Shown here one piece after another: positions 17,250-25,651 of a DNA stretch of 64,000 bases. Within the stretch, counting starts at the first letter, position 1. Each line of letters opens with the position of its first letter. The translations under genes were made by a program, and so were the position numbers. Source of the DNA: Cyanosarcina radialis HA8281-LM2. Lineage in GTDB: Bacteria > Cyanobacteriota > Cyanobacteriia > Cyanobacteriales > CCAP-1448. Under the pieces are notes generated by a model. That model ran no database searches and was not told where the DNA came from. It worked only from the letters and a program-made list of their open reading frames with translations. The stretch is from the NCBI GenBank assembly GCA_019359615.1, contig JAHHHA010000009.1, positions 62,001-126,000 on the forward strand. Reading direction: 5' to 3'.

Positions 17250-17446
17250 AAAATTCCTCCAAAATAGTAATGCAGCAGTAATAATTTGACTGAAGAAAGT
17301 GAGTTATGTACTCGATAAATAGAGTAAATATCTCTCGATTTTTATGCAGTAAATTAACTGCCCTTTTAATATTTGTACCCGTAACTTCCTCGATCGTGCA
17401 TCCATCTGGAGAGATAATATAGAGCCGATAAAAATTCTTTCTAAAG

Positions 17447-18430
17447 TTAGTTTCTTTCGGGTTCTGACTCATCCTTGAATTCGATCGACAGATTGGGCAA
17501 ACCTTCTAGTTTTTCGAGCGGTTGGGTGGGTTCGACCTGGGGCGCATAAATGGTCAGCCCGTTGGGAATGCACTCGACTTCGATCGGAGTTGACCCCACC
17601 ACCTCGCCATCGATTACTACTTTTTGGGGCGGATCGGTGTCAATCTTGAAGTACCTCGATCGCAGGTAGCCCACATCTGGCCGCGTCGTCGCCTCGCCTT
17701 GAAGGGCGGTGCGGAGCAGGTCGTAAGAAGCCGCGATCGCTCCAGTAAAATTGGCAGGAGCAACAATGGTTAAATCTAATAACCCGTCGTTAGCAATTAC
17801 GCCCGCAGGTCCTTGGGCCAAAATTGAGGTGGGGGGAGCCGCATTAGCCACCGTTATGGCTGAAGCCGATACAGCGATCTTTCTATCCTCGGTTTCAATC
17901 TCGACCTCAAAGTCTTTGAGATTTGTTAGTTGCTTGATGCCTGACAAAATATAAGCCAGCATCCCCCAACGATCTTTTGAGGCTCGATCTGTGAGTTCGA
18001 CAGTTTCGGCCTCGAATCCGATCCCAGCTAAAAGCACCAGCGGCTGGCCGTTGCAGTAAGCCGCATCTACCTGGCGGGTGTAACCGGCCAAAATCGTCTG
18101 GCAAGCAACGTCAATGGCAACTGGCAAATCTAAAGCTGTAGCAAAGGCATTAGCAGTCCCTCTAGAAATAATTCCTAAAGGAATACCCGTACCTATAGAG
18201 GCGACAGCGGCGGCCGAAAGCGTCCCATCACCACCAGCCACCAAGATTGCTTCTGCACCCCGCTGGATAGCTACCGTTGCCAGTTGGCCTGCATCTACTT
18301 CTTCGGTAGTTAGATAAGTATCTAGCGCGATCTCCGGTTCTAAAATCGCTCGGATAGTTGCTAGATCTTGTTCTGGATTACCTTGACCGGCAACCGGATT
18401 AAAAATCAGACAGGCAGAACGGGAAGACAT
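17447..18430 (-). CDS. Diacylglycerol kinase family lipid kinase (YegS/BmrU-like)
   Basis: Predicted ATP-dependent lipid kinase of the DAGK catalytic family. The start ACLIFNPVAGQGNPEQDL carries the NP-x-AG motif, and the nucleotide-binding GGDGT is at residues 66-70 (LVAGGDGTLSAAAV). GISRGTANAFATALDLP and AGIGFEAETV follow, and the C-terminal beta domain ends with the typical KVVIDGEVVGSTPIEVECIP. Length 327 suits the group. The real lipid substrate is unknown, and members are often called YegS/Rv2252/BmrU. The last 20 residues are charged and variable. Confidence 0.9.
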   Translation of the reverse strand: MSSRSACLIFNPVAGQGNPEQDLATIRAILEPEIALDTYLTTEEVDAGQLATVAIQRGAEAILVAGGDGTLSAAAVASIGTGIPLGIISRGTANAFATALDLPVAIDVACQTILAGYTRQVDAAYCNGQPLVLLAGIGFEAETVELTDRASKDRWGMLAYILSGIKQLTNLKDFEVEIETEDRKIAVSASAITVANAAPPTSILAQGPAGVIANDGLLDLTIVAPANFTGAIAASYDLLRTALQGEATTRPDVGYLRSRYFKIDTDPPQKVVIDGEVVGSTPIEVECIPNGLTIYAPQVEPTQPLEKLEGLPNLSIEFKDESEPERN

Positions 18431-18472
18431 ATGAATGATGAATTATGAATGATGAATTATGAATGGGACATG
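18431..18472. repeat. ATGAATGATGAATT tandem repeat
   Basis: Three imperfect copies of a 14-17 base unit (ATGATGAATTATGA) lie directly upstream of the lipid kinase start codon. The rest of the 18473-18578 gap is a pyrimidine-rich tract with no gene. Confidence 0.65.
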
Positions 18473-18623
18473 AAGGTGCGAGGGCGTGAGGGCGTGAAAT
18501 TTTCTTACTCTCTTCTCTCCCTCTCTTCCTCTCCCCTCTTTCCCCTCTCTCCTTACTATAGGTAGAAGTCGATCGAAGATGCGATCGCTAATCTATAAAC
18601 GAACTGATTCAACCAGTGTAGAT

Positions 18624-19055
18624 ATGCGTCAAAAAGAAATTCTTCGCGGCATTCTGGCAATTTCTCTCATTATCGTCGGCATCACTCATTTCCTCAGACC
18701 AGAAGAGTACGCTAAAATCGTTCCTCCTCCATTGCCTTACCCAGTAGGTCTGGTTTATATCAGCGGTTTTTTGGAAATTTTGCTAGGAATTGGGTTGTTG
18801 ATTCCCTTTGTTAGCGTTGCTGCTGCTTGGGGAGCGATCGCTCTATTTATTGCCGTTTTTCCAGCCAATATTTACATGACTTTGAACGATATCGAAATCG
18901 AAGGAATTCCTCACAATCGAGTAATGTACTGGGTACGACTGCCCTTGCAAGCTGTTTTGATCGCTTGGGCTTGGTGGTATACCAAAAAACCAGAACAGCA
19001 ACCTGGAGCCGATCGAGTTTTGGGTGAGGTCGCGTCTACAATTGAATCTAAATAG
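18624..19055 (+). CDS. DoxX family membrane protein
   Basis: A small integral membrane protein with four hydrophobic helices. ILRGILAISLIIVGITHFLRPEE, PVGLVYISGFLEILLGIGLL, AAAWGAIALFIAVFPANIYM and WVRLPLQAVLIAWAWWY are typical of the DoxX/DoxD-like group (the H-F-x-x-P-E-x-Y element and P-A-N-I-Y-M element). Function is unclear; some members work in thiosulfate oxidation or redox homeostasis. I prefer the ATG at 18624, which places the first helix near the N-terminus; an upstream ATG at 18579 adds 15 polar residues. Confidence 0.83.
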   Translation: MRQKEILRGILAISLIIVGITHFLRPEEYAKIVPPPLPYPVGLVYISGFLEILLGIGLLIPFVSVAAAWGAIALFIAVFPANIYMTLNDIEIEGIPHNRVMYWVRLPLQAVLIAWAWWYTKKPEQQPGADRVLGEVASTIESK

Positions 19056-19056
19056 A

Positions 19057-19087
19057 TGTAGAGACGTAGCACTGCTACGTCTCTACA
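19057..19087. terminator. Perfect hairpin between convergent genes
   Basis: A 14-bp perfect stem (TGTAGAGACGTAGC and its complement) with a three-base loop sits exactly between the DoxX stop and the rhomboid stop. It could end transcription in both directions. There is no long T tract, and the sequence is also a common intergenic repeat type. Confidence 0.6.
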
Positions 19088-19088
19088 T

Positions 19089-19835
19089 TTATGGTCTTTG
19101 GGTAAGTTCTGCCGCCGAAAATTCTTCTTCAGGCGTGCGATGGCGCAACAATCCAAATAAGGGACCTAAAATAGCTCCAACGACAAATCCACCCGCATGG
19201 GCCCAATAAGCGATACCACCATTTTGCATCCCGACATTGGCTGGCGCTCCCAAGCTAGCAACTCCATAAAGAGCTTGTTGGACAAACCAAAAACCTAAAA
19301 AGGCGAGCGCCGGAACGCGCACGGTCGTCCAAAAAAATCCGAGGGGAATTAGCGTGAGAATGTTAACTCGCGGATAGCGGAGAATATATGCTCCCATTAC
19401 TCCGGCGATCGCACCGCTGGCCCCCAAAGAAGGGATAGATGAAGTCGGGGCAAAAAACCACTGGGCGAGGGCGGCTAAGATCCCGCACGAGAGGTAAAAA
19501 ATAACAAACTTCACCCGTCCCAATTCTTCTTCGAGATTGTTCCCAAAGATCCACAAATAGACCATATTGCCAGCAATATGAAGAAAACCCGCGTGTAAAA
19601 ATTGGGAGGTAATTAGCGTGCTCAAGTTGTTGAATTCAGCCGCCGAGAAAGCGTTTAAATTAGCAAAACTTGCAGTTAGCCGTTCGGGAACTACAGCCCA
19701 ATCGTAGAAGAATTGTTTTAACCCTAAAGGCGATAAAGTAGCTTCATAAAAAAACACCAAGATATTCAAGGCAATCAAGGTGTAAGTGACATAGGGTGTA
19801 ATCCTAATCGGGTTGTCATCGCGTAGTGGAACCAC
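19089..19835 (-). CDS. Rhomboid family intramembrane serine protease
   Basis: Cleaves substrate transmembrane helices in the membrane plane. Six to seven hydrophobic segments. The catalytic dyad is visible: Ser140 in GASGAIAGVMGAYIL and His213 in YWAHAGGFVVGAI. The conserved HAGFLHIAGNMVYLWIFGNN (helix 2, with H-x-x-x-N) and the loop-1 region (VVPERLTASF) are present. Length 248 is normal. It converges on the DoxX gene. Substrates are unknown. Confidence 0.92.
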   Translation of the reverse strand: MVPLRDDNPIRITPYVTYTLIALNILVFFYEATLSPLGLKQFFYDWAVVPERLTASFANLNAFSAAEFNNLSTLITSQFLHAGFLHIAGNMVYLWIFGNNLEEELGRVKFVIFYLSCGILAALAQWFFAPTSSIPSLGASGAIAGVMGAYILRYPRVNILTLIPLGFFWTTVRVPALAFLGFWFVQQALYGVASLGAPANVGMQNGGIAYWAHAGGFVVGAILGPLFGLLRHRTPEEEFSAAELTQRP

Positions 19836-20057
19836 AGTCGTTCTCTCCAGAAATAAAGCATCTACCTAAACAATTGCTAATTGACAATTCGTAATTCGCA
19901 ATTAAAGAATGTAGGTGACGACATCAAGAGCGATCGAAACTATTGGTGTTTAAGCATCTTACTCTTGCCTTTTGCCTCGGTAGCTGAGCTTGCCGAAGGG
20001 TCGAAGCTTGCCTCTTGCTATAACTGCGAATTGTGAATTGAAAATTGCGAATTGGTA

Positions 20058-20684
20058 TTACTCCGCCGTTCTTACTGTAGTACCGTTAACGCGAGGACGA
20101 CGAGTACCGATCGAGGCTCCTACCATTGACGCTACTAAAGCCAGCAGCGAACCAAAAACGAACGACCATCCGACTCTAGCAGCGTCGCCAGCGATGTTGC
20201 GGGCTTGCTGTGCCGTGACGTTAGGATCGATGTTGGGGTTAGTACCTGTCTGATTGAGGATTTCTCCAGCATTAGAAGCCAGAATCCCAAACGCTCCCGA
20301 TACACCAGAAGCTAATAGCCAACCGCTGATGGCTAGGGTAGTTGCCCATAAGATGGCACCATTTAACAACGCCGTGTTGCGATTAGTCGGTCCGCAAGCC
20401 CGTGCTGCTACCCAACCGCCTACGAACAAGGCGATAAACAAACTGATAATCGACCAAATCCCGACTGCCGAACCCACATCGCCTGCATTCGATCGAGGTG
20501 CGCCCGATCCTGAAAGGTTGGTTAAGCCAATAGCTGCCCCCAAAGCGCTCAAAACTAACTGGGTGCTGATAGCTACCACTAGTCCGCCAAAAATCGGCCC
20601 CCAACGGACGCGATCGTGATAGTCCCCGACGGCGACGACATTAGCTGGTTCGTTTACCCCAAAAGATCTCTCTGCATAAGCCAT
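20058..20684 (-). CDS. Conserved membrane protein, unknown function
   Basis: 208 residues with four to five hydrophobic segments: RWGPIFGGLVVAISTQLVLS, VGIWSIISLFIALFVGGWVA, NGAILWATTLAISGWLLASG and VGWSFVFGSLLALVASMVGA. A short N-terminal soluble tail precedes the first. The Gly/Ala-rich helices and the loop ARACGPTNRNTALLNG recall small permease-like or YrzE-type proteins, but I do not recognise a named family with certainty. The ATG has a clear GGAGTAACGTC ribosome binding site. No partner gene is adjacent. Confidence 0.72.
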   Translation of the reverse strand: MAYAERSFGVNEPANVVAVGDYHDRVRWGPIFGGLVVAISTQLVLSALGAAIGLTNLSGSGAPRSNAGDVGSAVGIWSIISLFIALFVGGWVAARACGPTNRNTALLNGAILWATTLAISGWLLASGVSGAFGILASNAGEILNQTGTNPNIDPNVTAQQARNIAGDAARVGWSFVFGSLLALVASMVGASIGTRRPRVNGTTVRTAE

Positions 20685-21126
20685 GACGTTACTCCTGTGT
20701 GTAGTGAATAAATGTTATGGAGTTAATGAGAGTAAGTCTAGGAATTTTCAGGCAAATTTTCCTCTATCTTTAGCATTAGAGGGAAGTTAGAAATCATTGA
20801 GGGCGATCTGCTATCTCTGGGTCGGTACTCCCATTGGGACTTTAGCTCGAACCCAAAGCGACTTTTTTAAGCCTCGATCGCCTTCAGTTAGCATTACCAC
20901 GCCCAAAGTCAATACTGGCAGCTTTAACGGTTTGAAATCGAGCGATCGCTCTCATTCTCACTTATTTCTCACAATCTAGGTATAGGTAAATCTGATATAT
21001 CTAAGTTGCAATTTATTGATATTAAACTCATTTTTAAGACACATTACTAATTCCGCATTCCGCAGGTTAGCGATCGTGTAAAACGGTAAACCAAAGCTGT
21101 TAGCCAACTCGTGGTTAAGAATCTGA
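20685..21126. other. Intergenic region without a gene
   Basis: 440 bases with several CGATCG sites, including a HIP1 palindrome at about 20942. Short frames (such as 20797-20979) have no start signal or family likeness. It presumably holds the promoter of the membrane protein gene ending at 20058. Confidence 0.6.
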
Positions 21127-21876
21127 CTAAAGACTGCTAAGTAGTGCTTGCGTATCTGATATCAGCCTATTTCCCCAAAGATTTTGTCTGAGAAAGTTGG
21201 TATTTTTCAAACGGTTATCTAATTCTAATGCTGCATCAATAATTTGACGTGCCTTGGTTCGATCGGGCTTTATCTGATACAACCCAACTACAGAAGACAA
21301 GTAGTTTTCAGCTTTCATGGCATCGAGGTTGGGAGTATTAGGAGGATATTGTTTGAGAATTCTAAATGCAGCCCGCCAAGAGAGTAATGCTTCCTCTGTT
21401 TTCCCCATTTCGTAAAGAATTAACCCCCTATTCTGGTATGCAGTAAAATCCGATCTAATTTTGAGAGTTTCATTGTAACAATCGATCGCCGCCTGATACT
21501 TTCCTGCTTGGTGTAGCCCGATCCCCAACTGGGTCATCTCTGGTGGTGTTTGCCTGCTGGGATTGCAACCTATTTGACTTTGGCTGGAAGGCTTTTTACC
21601 GCCGCGCTGACTTTCCCTGGAAGGCCTTTGACCGCCGCGCCGTATGAGATTTCCATTAGGGTCGTACACATTGCCAGTATTACCATCGACCATATTACCG
21701 TTGCGATCGCGACGGCAATTAGCAGACCAATCATCCGAATAGCCACCACAAACGTCGGGCTGAGGCATGGGCACTATAATTGGCGGCTGCACTAACGTCT
21801 GAGCGTAGGCACTTCCAAAAGTTAAGAATGCGGTTGCAGGTATCGATAAGAAGGCTAATGTTTTATATTTCCTCAT
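21127..21876 (-). CDS. Secreted TPR protein
   Basis: Signal peptide at the N-terminus (MRKYKTLAFLSIPATAFLTF, cleavage likely after AYA). A polar segment with DRNGNMVDGNTGNVYDPNGN, rich in Asp, Asn and Gly, follows, then an Arg/Ser-rich linker. Two to three tetratricopeptide repeats come next (LGIGLHQAGKYQAAIDCYNE, AYQNRGLILYEMGKTEEALL). The C-terminus is helical and ends RLISDTQALLSSL. Probably a periplasmic protein-interaction factor. Its partner is unknown and no neighbour suggests one. Confidence 0.8.
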   Translation of the reverse strand: MRKYKTLAFLSIPATAFLTFGSAYAQTLVQPPIIVPMPQPDVCGGYSDDWSANCRRDRNGNMVDGNTGNVYDPNGNLIRRGGQRPSRESQRGGKKPSSQSQIGCNPSRQTPPEMTQLGIGLHQAGKYQAAIDCYNETLKIRSDFTAYQNRGLILYEMGKTEEALLSWRAAFRILKQYPPNTPNLDAMKAENYLSSVVGLYQIKPDRTKARQIIDAALELDNRLKNTNFLRQNLWGNRLISDTQALLSSL

Positions 21877-22054
21877 TCGATTTACCTTAATGAGCTATCC
21901 GCCCCATCTTATAACGATCGCCATGGGGATCGCATTTTTTTAACACAAATACTCTTCTTGCAGAACTAGAGTGGCTTCTAGCTGGATTGGTGGTTTGCAT
22001 AAAGAATGGAGAGCGATCGTTCGATCGCTCTCCCAAGAAATTCTTTGACAATTG

Positions 22055-23419
22055 TTAAGCTATGGCTTTCAACTGTAGGATTTGAGCCGTCACCGCCAAA
22101 CTTTCTTCGTAAAGAACATCCTGACCCCAGCGGCGCAATTGCTGGCTTAACAGAAATTCAGCATTTTGATCGGTTAAGGGCGTTACTTGTTGAATCCGAC
22201 AAGATTGAGCGCCACCGCCAGCCTCCATCCGCATACAGCCAGTAGTTTCCGAACACAACACCGTACAGCAGTCAGCCTTGAGGTTAGTCGAACTCAAGCG
22301 CAAACCTACCATATCGCCAGCAATGTCGCCCCAATCGGCGGTAGGAATTCCAGCTAGCTCGGCTTCGACAGCGCGACCGTCTGCCATGGTAAATTGCACG
22401 CGCACGATGTCGTAATCGCCGCCTTCTTCTGTTAAAGAGACGGGCCGCCATTGCAGCCTACTGGCCAACCAACCGAGAAACATCAGCGCCTGCGATGGGT
22501 TGCCTTTTTCGTAATCGATCGTTACTTTATCGACTTCCATCACGGCCGAGCGCCTCTCTGGAGGATCGAAAGCTTCAGCGGTCAACTCTTGCCAAGGAGC
22601 CAATCGCCGCCAGTTCAAGTCAGCTAGTGGCATTCCCTGAGATAAAGAAGCTTGGATTTGTAGTAAATCTGTTTCGGGATTGTTGAAGGAACTAGAATCA
22701 ACAATGACGCAAGTAGCAGAGGCTGCCAGACGTTTGAACAAACCAATTTGAGGATCGGGAGTGGCTTTCCACCAGATAAACTTAGGCAGTTCCCCAATTT
22801 GTAAAGCCTCGACGATGCCCGCCGTCCGCTCTAAAGCTTCAGCCGTACCCGTTAAAGTAATGTATTCGCAGCAGATCAGCGTGTTGTGAGAGCGCTTGTT
22901 AATCGGACAATAAGCCGATACTTGAGCCGTAACGCCTTCGTCTTGCCCGGCTATCGGGCAGAGGGTAATAATCCGACAAGGGTTAGCAGAGGCGATCGCA
23001 TCTGCTATTCCCAATCCCTTTAAATCTGATGGCGAAACCTCTTGGCTGTCGGTGGTTGGAGTTTTGCCGCTGCTGCTAAGTTGCGATCGCAACTTAGCAA
23101 CAGTTTCATCATCGGCTTTACCCGTGACGGTCAATCCGTAGGCTTTTTGAGCCGCTCTCACTGCCGATTCGGTACTCGGCCCGGCAATGCCATCAACCGG
23201 GCCTTTATAAAATCCCAGACTGGCTAATAGCTGTTGGGTTTCTTCGGGTTCGTAAATCACGATGCTAAAGGTTGTAGCTCTAGTAGCAACTGGCACGTCG
23301 CTACCGTCATCGCTAGAGTTGTAACTTTGCCAAATCTTTAGCAGTTCAGCCTCGATCTCGCTAATCGAGACATCTTTAGGTGACTGTAGGGAAACTAGAG
23401 GCAGAGATTGTGTAGTCAT
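22055..23419 (-). CDS. opcA: OpcA, glucose-6-phosphate dehydrogenase assembly/activation protein
   Basis: Allosteric effector that assembles and activates G6PDH and couples it to thioredoxin in cyanobacteria. Residues about 55-115 form a peptidoglycan-binding-1-like domain (YEPEETQQLLASLGFYKGPV, GPSTESAVRAAQKAYGL), usual in cyanobacterial OpcA. The OpcA core follows: NPCRIITLCPI, VSAYCPINKRSHNTLICCEY, ELPKFIWWKATP, DLNWRRLAPWQELTAEAFDP, and the Cys-rich CCTVLCSETTGCMRMEAG near the end. Length 454 is normal. It is on the same strand as zwf, but the two are separated by about 450 bases of repeats and gene remnant, which may weaken co-transcription. Confidence 0.93.
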   Translation of the reverse strand: MTTQSLPLVSLQSPKDVSISEIEAELLKIWQSYNSSDDGSDVPVATRATTFSIVIYEPEETQQLLASLGFYKGPVDGIAGPSTESAVRAAQKAYGLTVTGKADDETVAKLRSQLSSSGKTPTTDSQEVSPSDLKGLGIADAIASANPCRIITLCPIAGQDEGVTAQVSAYCPINKRSHNTLICCEYITLTGTAEALERTAGIVEALQIGELPKFIWWKATPDPQIGLFKRLAASATCVIVDSSSFNNPETDLLQIQASLSQGMPLADLNWRRLAPWQELTAEAFDPPERRSAVMEVDKVTIDYEKGNPSQALMFLGWLASRLQWRPVSLTEEGGDYDIVRVQFTMADGRAVEAELAGIPTADWGDIAGDMVGLRLSSTNLKADCCTVLCSETTGCMRMEAGGGAQSCRIQQVTPLTDQNAEFLLSQQLRRWGQDVLYEESLAVTAQILQLKAIA

Positions 23420-23429
23420 ATGAAGTGTG

Positions 23430-23527
23430 AAGTGTGGAGTATGAAGTGTTGAGTGTTGAGTGTTGAGTGTTGAGTGTTGAGTTGGGAGTATGAAGTGTTG
23501 AGTGTTGAGTTTTCAGCGTTGAGTGTT
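23430..23527. repeat. GTGTTGA heptamer repeat array
   Basis: About ten copies of GTGTTGA, mostly in tandem, lie upstream of opcA. The reverse complement (TCAACAC) appears at about 23847-23870 just past the zwf stop, so the opcA-zwf gap is bracketed by inverted arrays. Similar arrays lie near 31380, 33990 and 54540. Confidence 0.85.
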
Positions 23528-23535
23528 AAGCGTTT

Positions 23536-23784
23536 CACTGGTTGTCTTGGTAATTGAAGTTAAAATGATTATTAACTCCTCGACATAGGCCAGCTTATCG
23601 GTGACATCAATATCTACTAATTCTGACCTGCATTAGCCTCTTCGATGTTGGCACCAATGCTCGTTCCGCTTCTGAGTAATTGTTTAGACAATACATATTC
23701 TTGCTGGGCTTGTAGTTCACGATTAAGCGCAATGATTTCTAAGGCAAATGCAAAACTTTTTCTCAGAACAACACTTTCGGTCAT
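23536..23784 (-). pseudogene. Decayed four-helix-bundle (S23-like) protein gene
   Basis: From an ATG at 23784 the minus strand reads MTESVVLRKSFAFALEIIAL..., then LSKQLLRSGTSIGANIEEAN and a stop at 23617 after 55 residues. This is the N-terminal half of the four-helix-bundle family (relatives read QLLRSGTSIGANI-EEA). Beyond the stop, in a shifted frame, bases about 23536-23600 read DKLAYVEELIIILTSITKTT, matching the family's last helix. The middle helices are missing, so an internal deletion and frame change have broken the gene. Intact members are about 115-130 residues. It lies in the opcA-zwf gap. Confidence 0.7.
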
Positions 23785-23869
23785 TTTTCAACTATTTTAT
23801 TCCTTTTCTCATTTTTCCACTCTCCTTATTTCTTATTACTTCTCACTCAACACTCAACACTCAACACTT

Positions 23870-25399
23870 TCATAAGCGTCGCCAACGACGGCCATCGCGA
23901 TTCATCAAGTGTTCGGCTTCGGCTGGTTCCCAAGTACCAGCTTCATATAAAGGAACCGATGCTGGATCGGCAGGTGCATCCCAAACGCTCATTGCTGGTG
24001 TCACCACTCGCCAAGCTTCTTCTACTTCGTCAGCGCGAGTGAACAACGTCGGATCGCCTAGCATACAGTCTAGCAACAAGCGATCGTAAGCATCAGAGGC
24101 GGCCATCCCAAAAGAAGAACCGAAGTTAAAGTCCATATCGACCGATCGAGTTCTGATATCGGGACCGGGCATTTTAGCCTCAAATCGCAGAGAAATCCCC
24201 TCATTAGGTTGAATCCGCATCACCAAGACGTTCCGATTTGCTTGTTGAGCGGCTGATTGAAAGATCAACAAGGGGACATCGCGAAACTGAATGGCAATTT
24301 CTGATACCTTTTTGGGCATCCGCTTACCAGTTCGCAAATAGAAGGGAACACCCTGCCAGCGCCAGTTGTCAACTAGCAACTTCAAAGCCACATAAGTTGC
24401 CGTAGTGGAACCGGGACCAACTCCTTTTTCTGCCCGATAACCCGGTACGGGATTGCCCTTCATCCAACCAGCGGCGTACTGACCGCGTACTGCCGAAACG
24501 TCTAGGTTGCGGATGTCGGCTAAGTGAGTTGCTTGCAGTACCTTGACTTTTTCGGTTCTGATACTATCGGCATCTAAAGAAATTGGTGCTTCCATGGCTG
24601 TCAGGCAGAACAGTTGCATCAGGTGATTTTGCACCATATCTCGCAAAGCACCTGCACTCTCGTAATAGCCCGCCCGATCTTCGACCCCGACAGTTTCGGC
24701 AACGGTAATTTGGACGTGATCGACAAATTGGCGATTCCACAGCGGCTCGAAAATAGCATTAGCAAAGCGGAACACCAACAGATTTTGAACTGTTTCTTTC
24801 CCCAAGTAGTGATCGATGCGGTAAACTTGCCGTTCGTTGCAAACTTGCTGCACTACTCGGTTGAGCTTTTGAGCCGAAGCCAGATCTCGGCCGAATGGTT
24901 TTTCGATCACCAAACGGGTTTTGATCGGATCTTCGAGCATTCTGGCTGCCCCTAGCTGGCGAATTGCTTCCGGGAAGAAATTGGGAGCGACCGCTAGATA
25001 GAAAACTCGATTGCCAAAGGTCCCTCGCTTCCCATCTAATTCGGCCAAGAAGGCTTTGAGTTTTTGGTAACTTTCTGGATTATCCATATCCCCAGAACAG
25101 TAGAACAGACCGTCAGCGAAGTCTTGCCAAAGTTCTTCGGAGCCAATGCCGTCAGAAAATTGCTCGATCCCTTCGCGCATTTGTTCGCGGAAGTAATCGT
25201 GGCTCCAATCTCGCCGTGCTACCCCAACAATCGTAATTTCTGGTGGTAGTCGTCTATCCTGTTTGAGGTGATAAATTGCTGGTACAAGCTTCCGTTGGGT
25301 CAGATCTCCCGATGCCCCAAATATGACCATAATTAATGGTTCTGGGGTCCGTTCTTGCCGCAAACCAACGCGCAATGGATTTTCTAATAATGCAACCAT
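23870..25399 (-). CDS. zwf: Glucose-6-phosphate 1-dehydrogenase
   Basis: First enzyme of the oxidative pentose phosphate pathway: glucose-6-phosphate + NADP+ to 6-phosphogluconolactone. Dinucleotide fold [16 protein letters not shown] at residues 28-43; substrate and catalytic motif [20 protein letters not shown]; later [15 protein letters not shown] and [20 protein letters not shown]. Length 509 is standard. In cyanobacteria this pathway provides NADPH in darkness and is regulated by OpcA and thioredoxin. Upstream on the same strand are tal and fbp. The first 13 codons are partly duplicated just upstream (25438-25478). Confidence 0.97.
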   Translation of the reverse strand: MVALLENPLRVGLRQERTPEPLIMVIFGASGDLTQRKLVPAIYHLKQDRRLPPEITIVGVARRDWSHDYFREQMREGIEQFSDGIGSEELWQDFADGLFYCSGDMDNPESYQKLKAFLAELDGKRGTFGNRVFYLAVAPNFFPEAIRQLGAARMLEDPIKTRLVIEKPFGRDLASAQKLNRVVQQVCNERQVYRIDHYLGKETVQNLLVFRFANAIFEPLWNRQFVDHVQITVAETVGVEDRAGYYESAGALRDMVQNHLMQLFCLTAMEAPISLDADSIRTEKVKVLQATHLADIRNLDVSAVRGQYAAGWMKGNPVPGYRAEKGVGPGSTTATYVALKLLVDNWRWQGVPFYLRTGKRMPKKVSEIAIQFRDVPLLIFQSAAQQANRNVLVMRIQPNEGISLRFEAKMPGPDIRTRSVDMDFNFGSSFGMAASDAYDRLLLDCMLGDPTLFTRADEVEEAWRVVTPAMSVWDAPADPASVPLYEAGTWEPAEAEHLMNRDGRRWRRL

Positions 25400-25478
25400 A
25401 CTATGATTTATCTGATTATTTGATTGACTATGATTTGCAAACCAACCCGCAAGGGATTTTCTAGTAATGCAACTACCA
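25361..25478. repeat. Partial tandem duplication of the zwf 5' end
   Basis: Bases 25361-25400 (the first zwf codons) and 25438-25478 match at about 35 of 40 positions with a period of 77 (GCAAACCAAC..., GGATTTTCTA.TAATGCAAC). The second copy has its own would-be initiator region but no frame into zwf. CTATGATTT is also repeated at the junction, which fits replication slippage. Confidence 0.75.
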
Positions 25479-25530
25479 AAAAAAAGTCAAAAGCTTGCAC
25501 TGAGCGAAGCGAATGTGTCAAAAAAGGAAA

Positions 25531-25619
25531 ATAGCGTTTCTAGGTTGGATGCACGATCTCCTAACAGAACTTACGCAGATCTGGGTTTTGAATTTCCACA
25601 AATCGAATAGAAACGCTAT
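25531..25619. mobile_element. Possible MITE-like element
   Basis: An 89-base segment bounded by 12-bp perfect inverted repeats (ATAGCGTTTCTA / TAGAAACGCTAT), with a possible TA target duplication at its ends. It has no coding capacity. It lies between tal and zwf. Only one copy was noticed in this window, so a simple hairpin is an alternative. Confidence 0.4.
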
Positions 25620-25651
25620 ATCCGAAATTTAGATGTTTGCCCGCAAACAAG

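Noticed and set aside
17215..17472. 85-codon minus-strand frame between the secreted protein and lipid kinase genes
   Set aside because: It overlaps both neighbours, has no family likeness, and covers the promoter and ribosome site of the secreted protein gene.
20797..20979. 60-codon plus-strand frame in the 20.7-21.1 kb gap
   Set aside because: It has no ribosome site, no likeness and ordinary intergenic composition.
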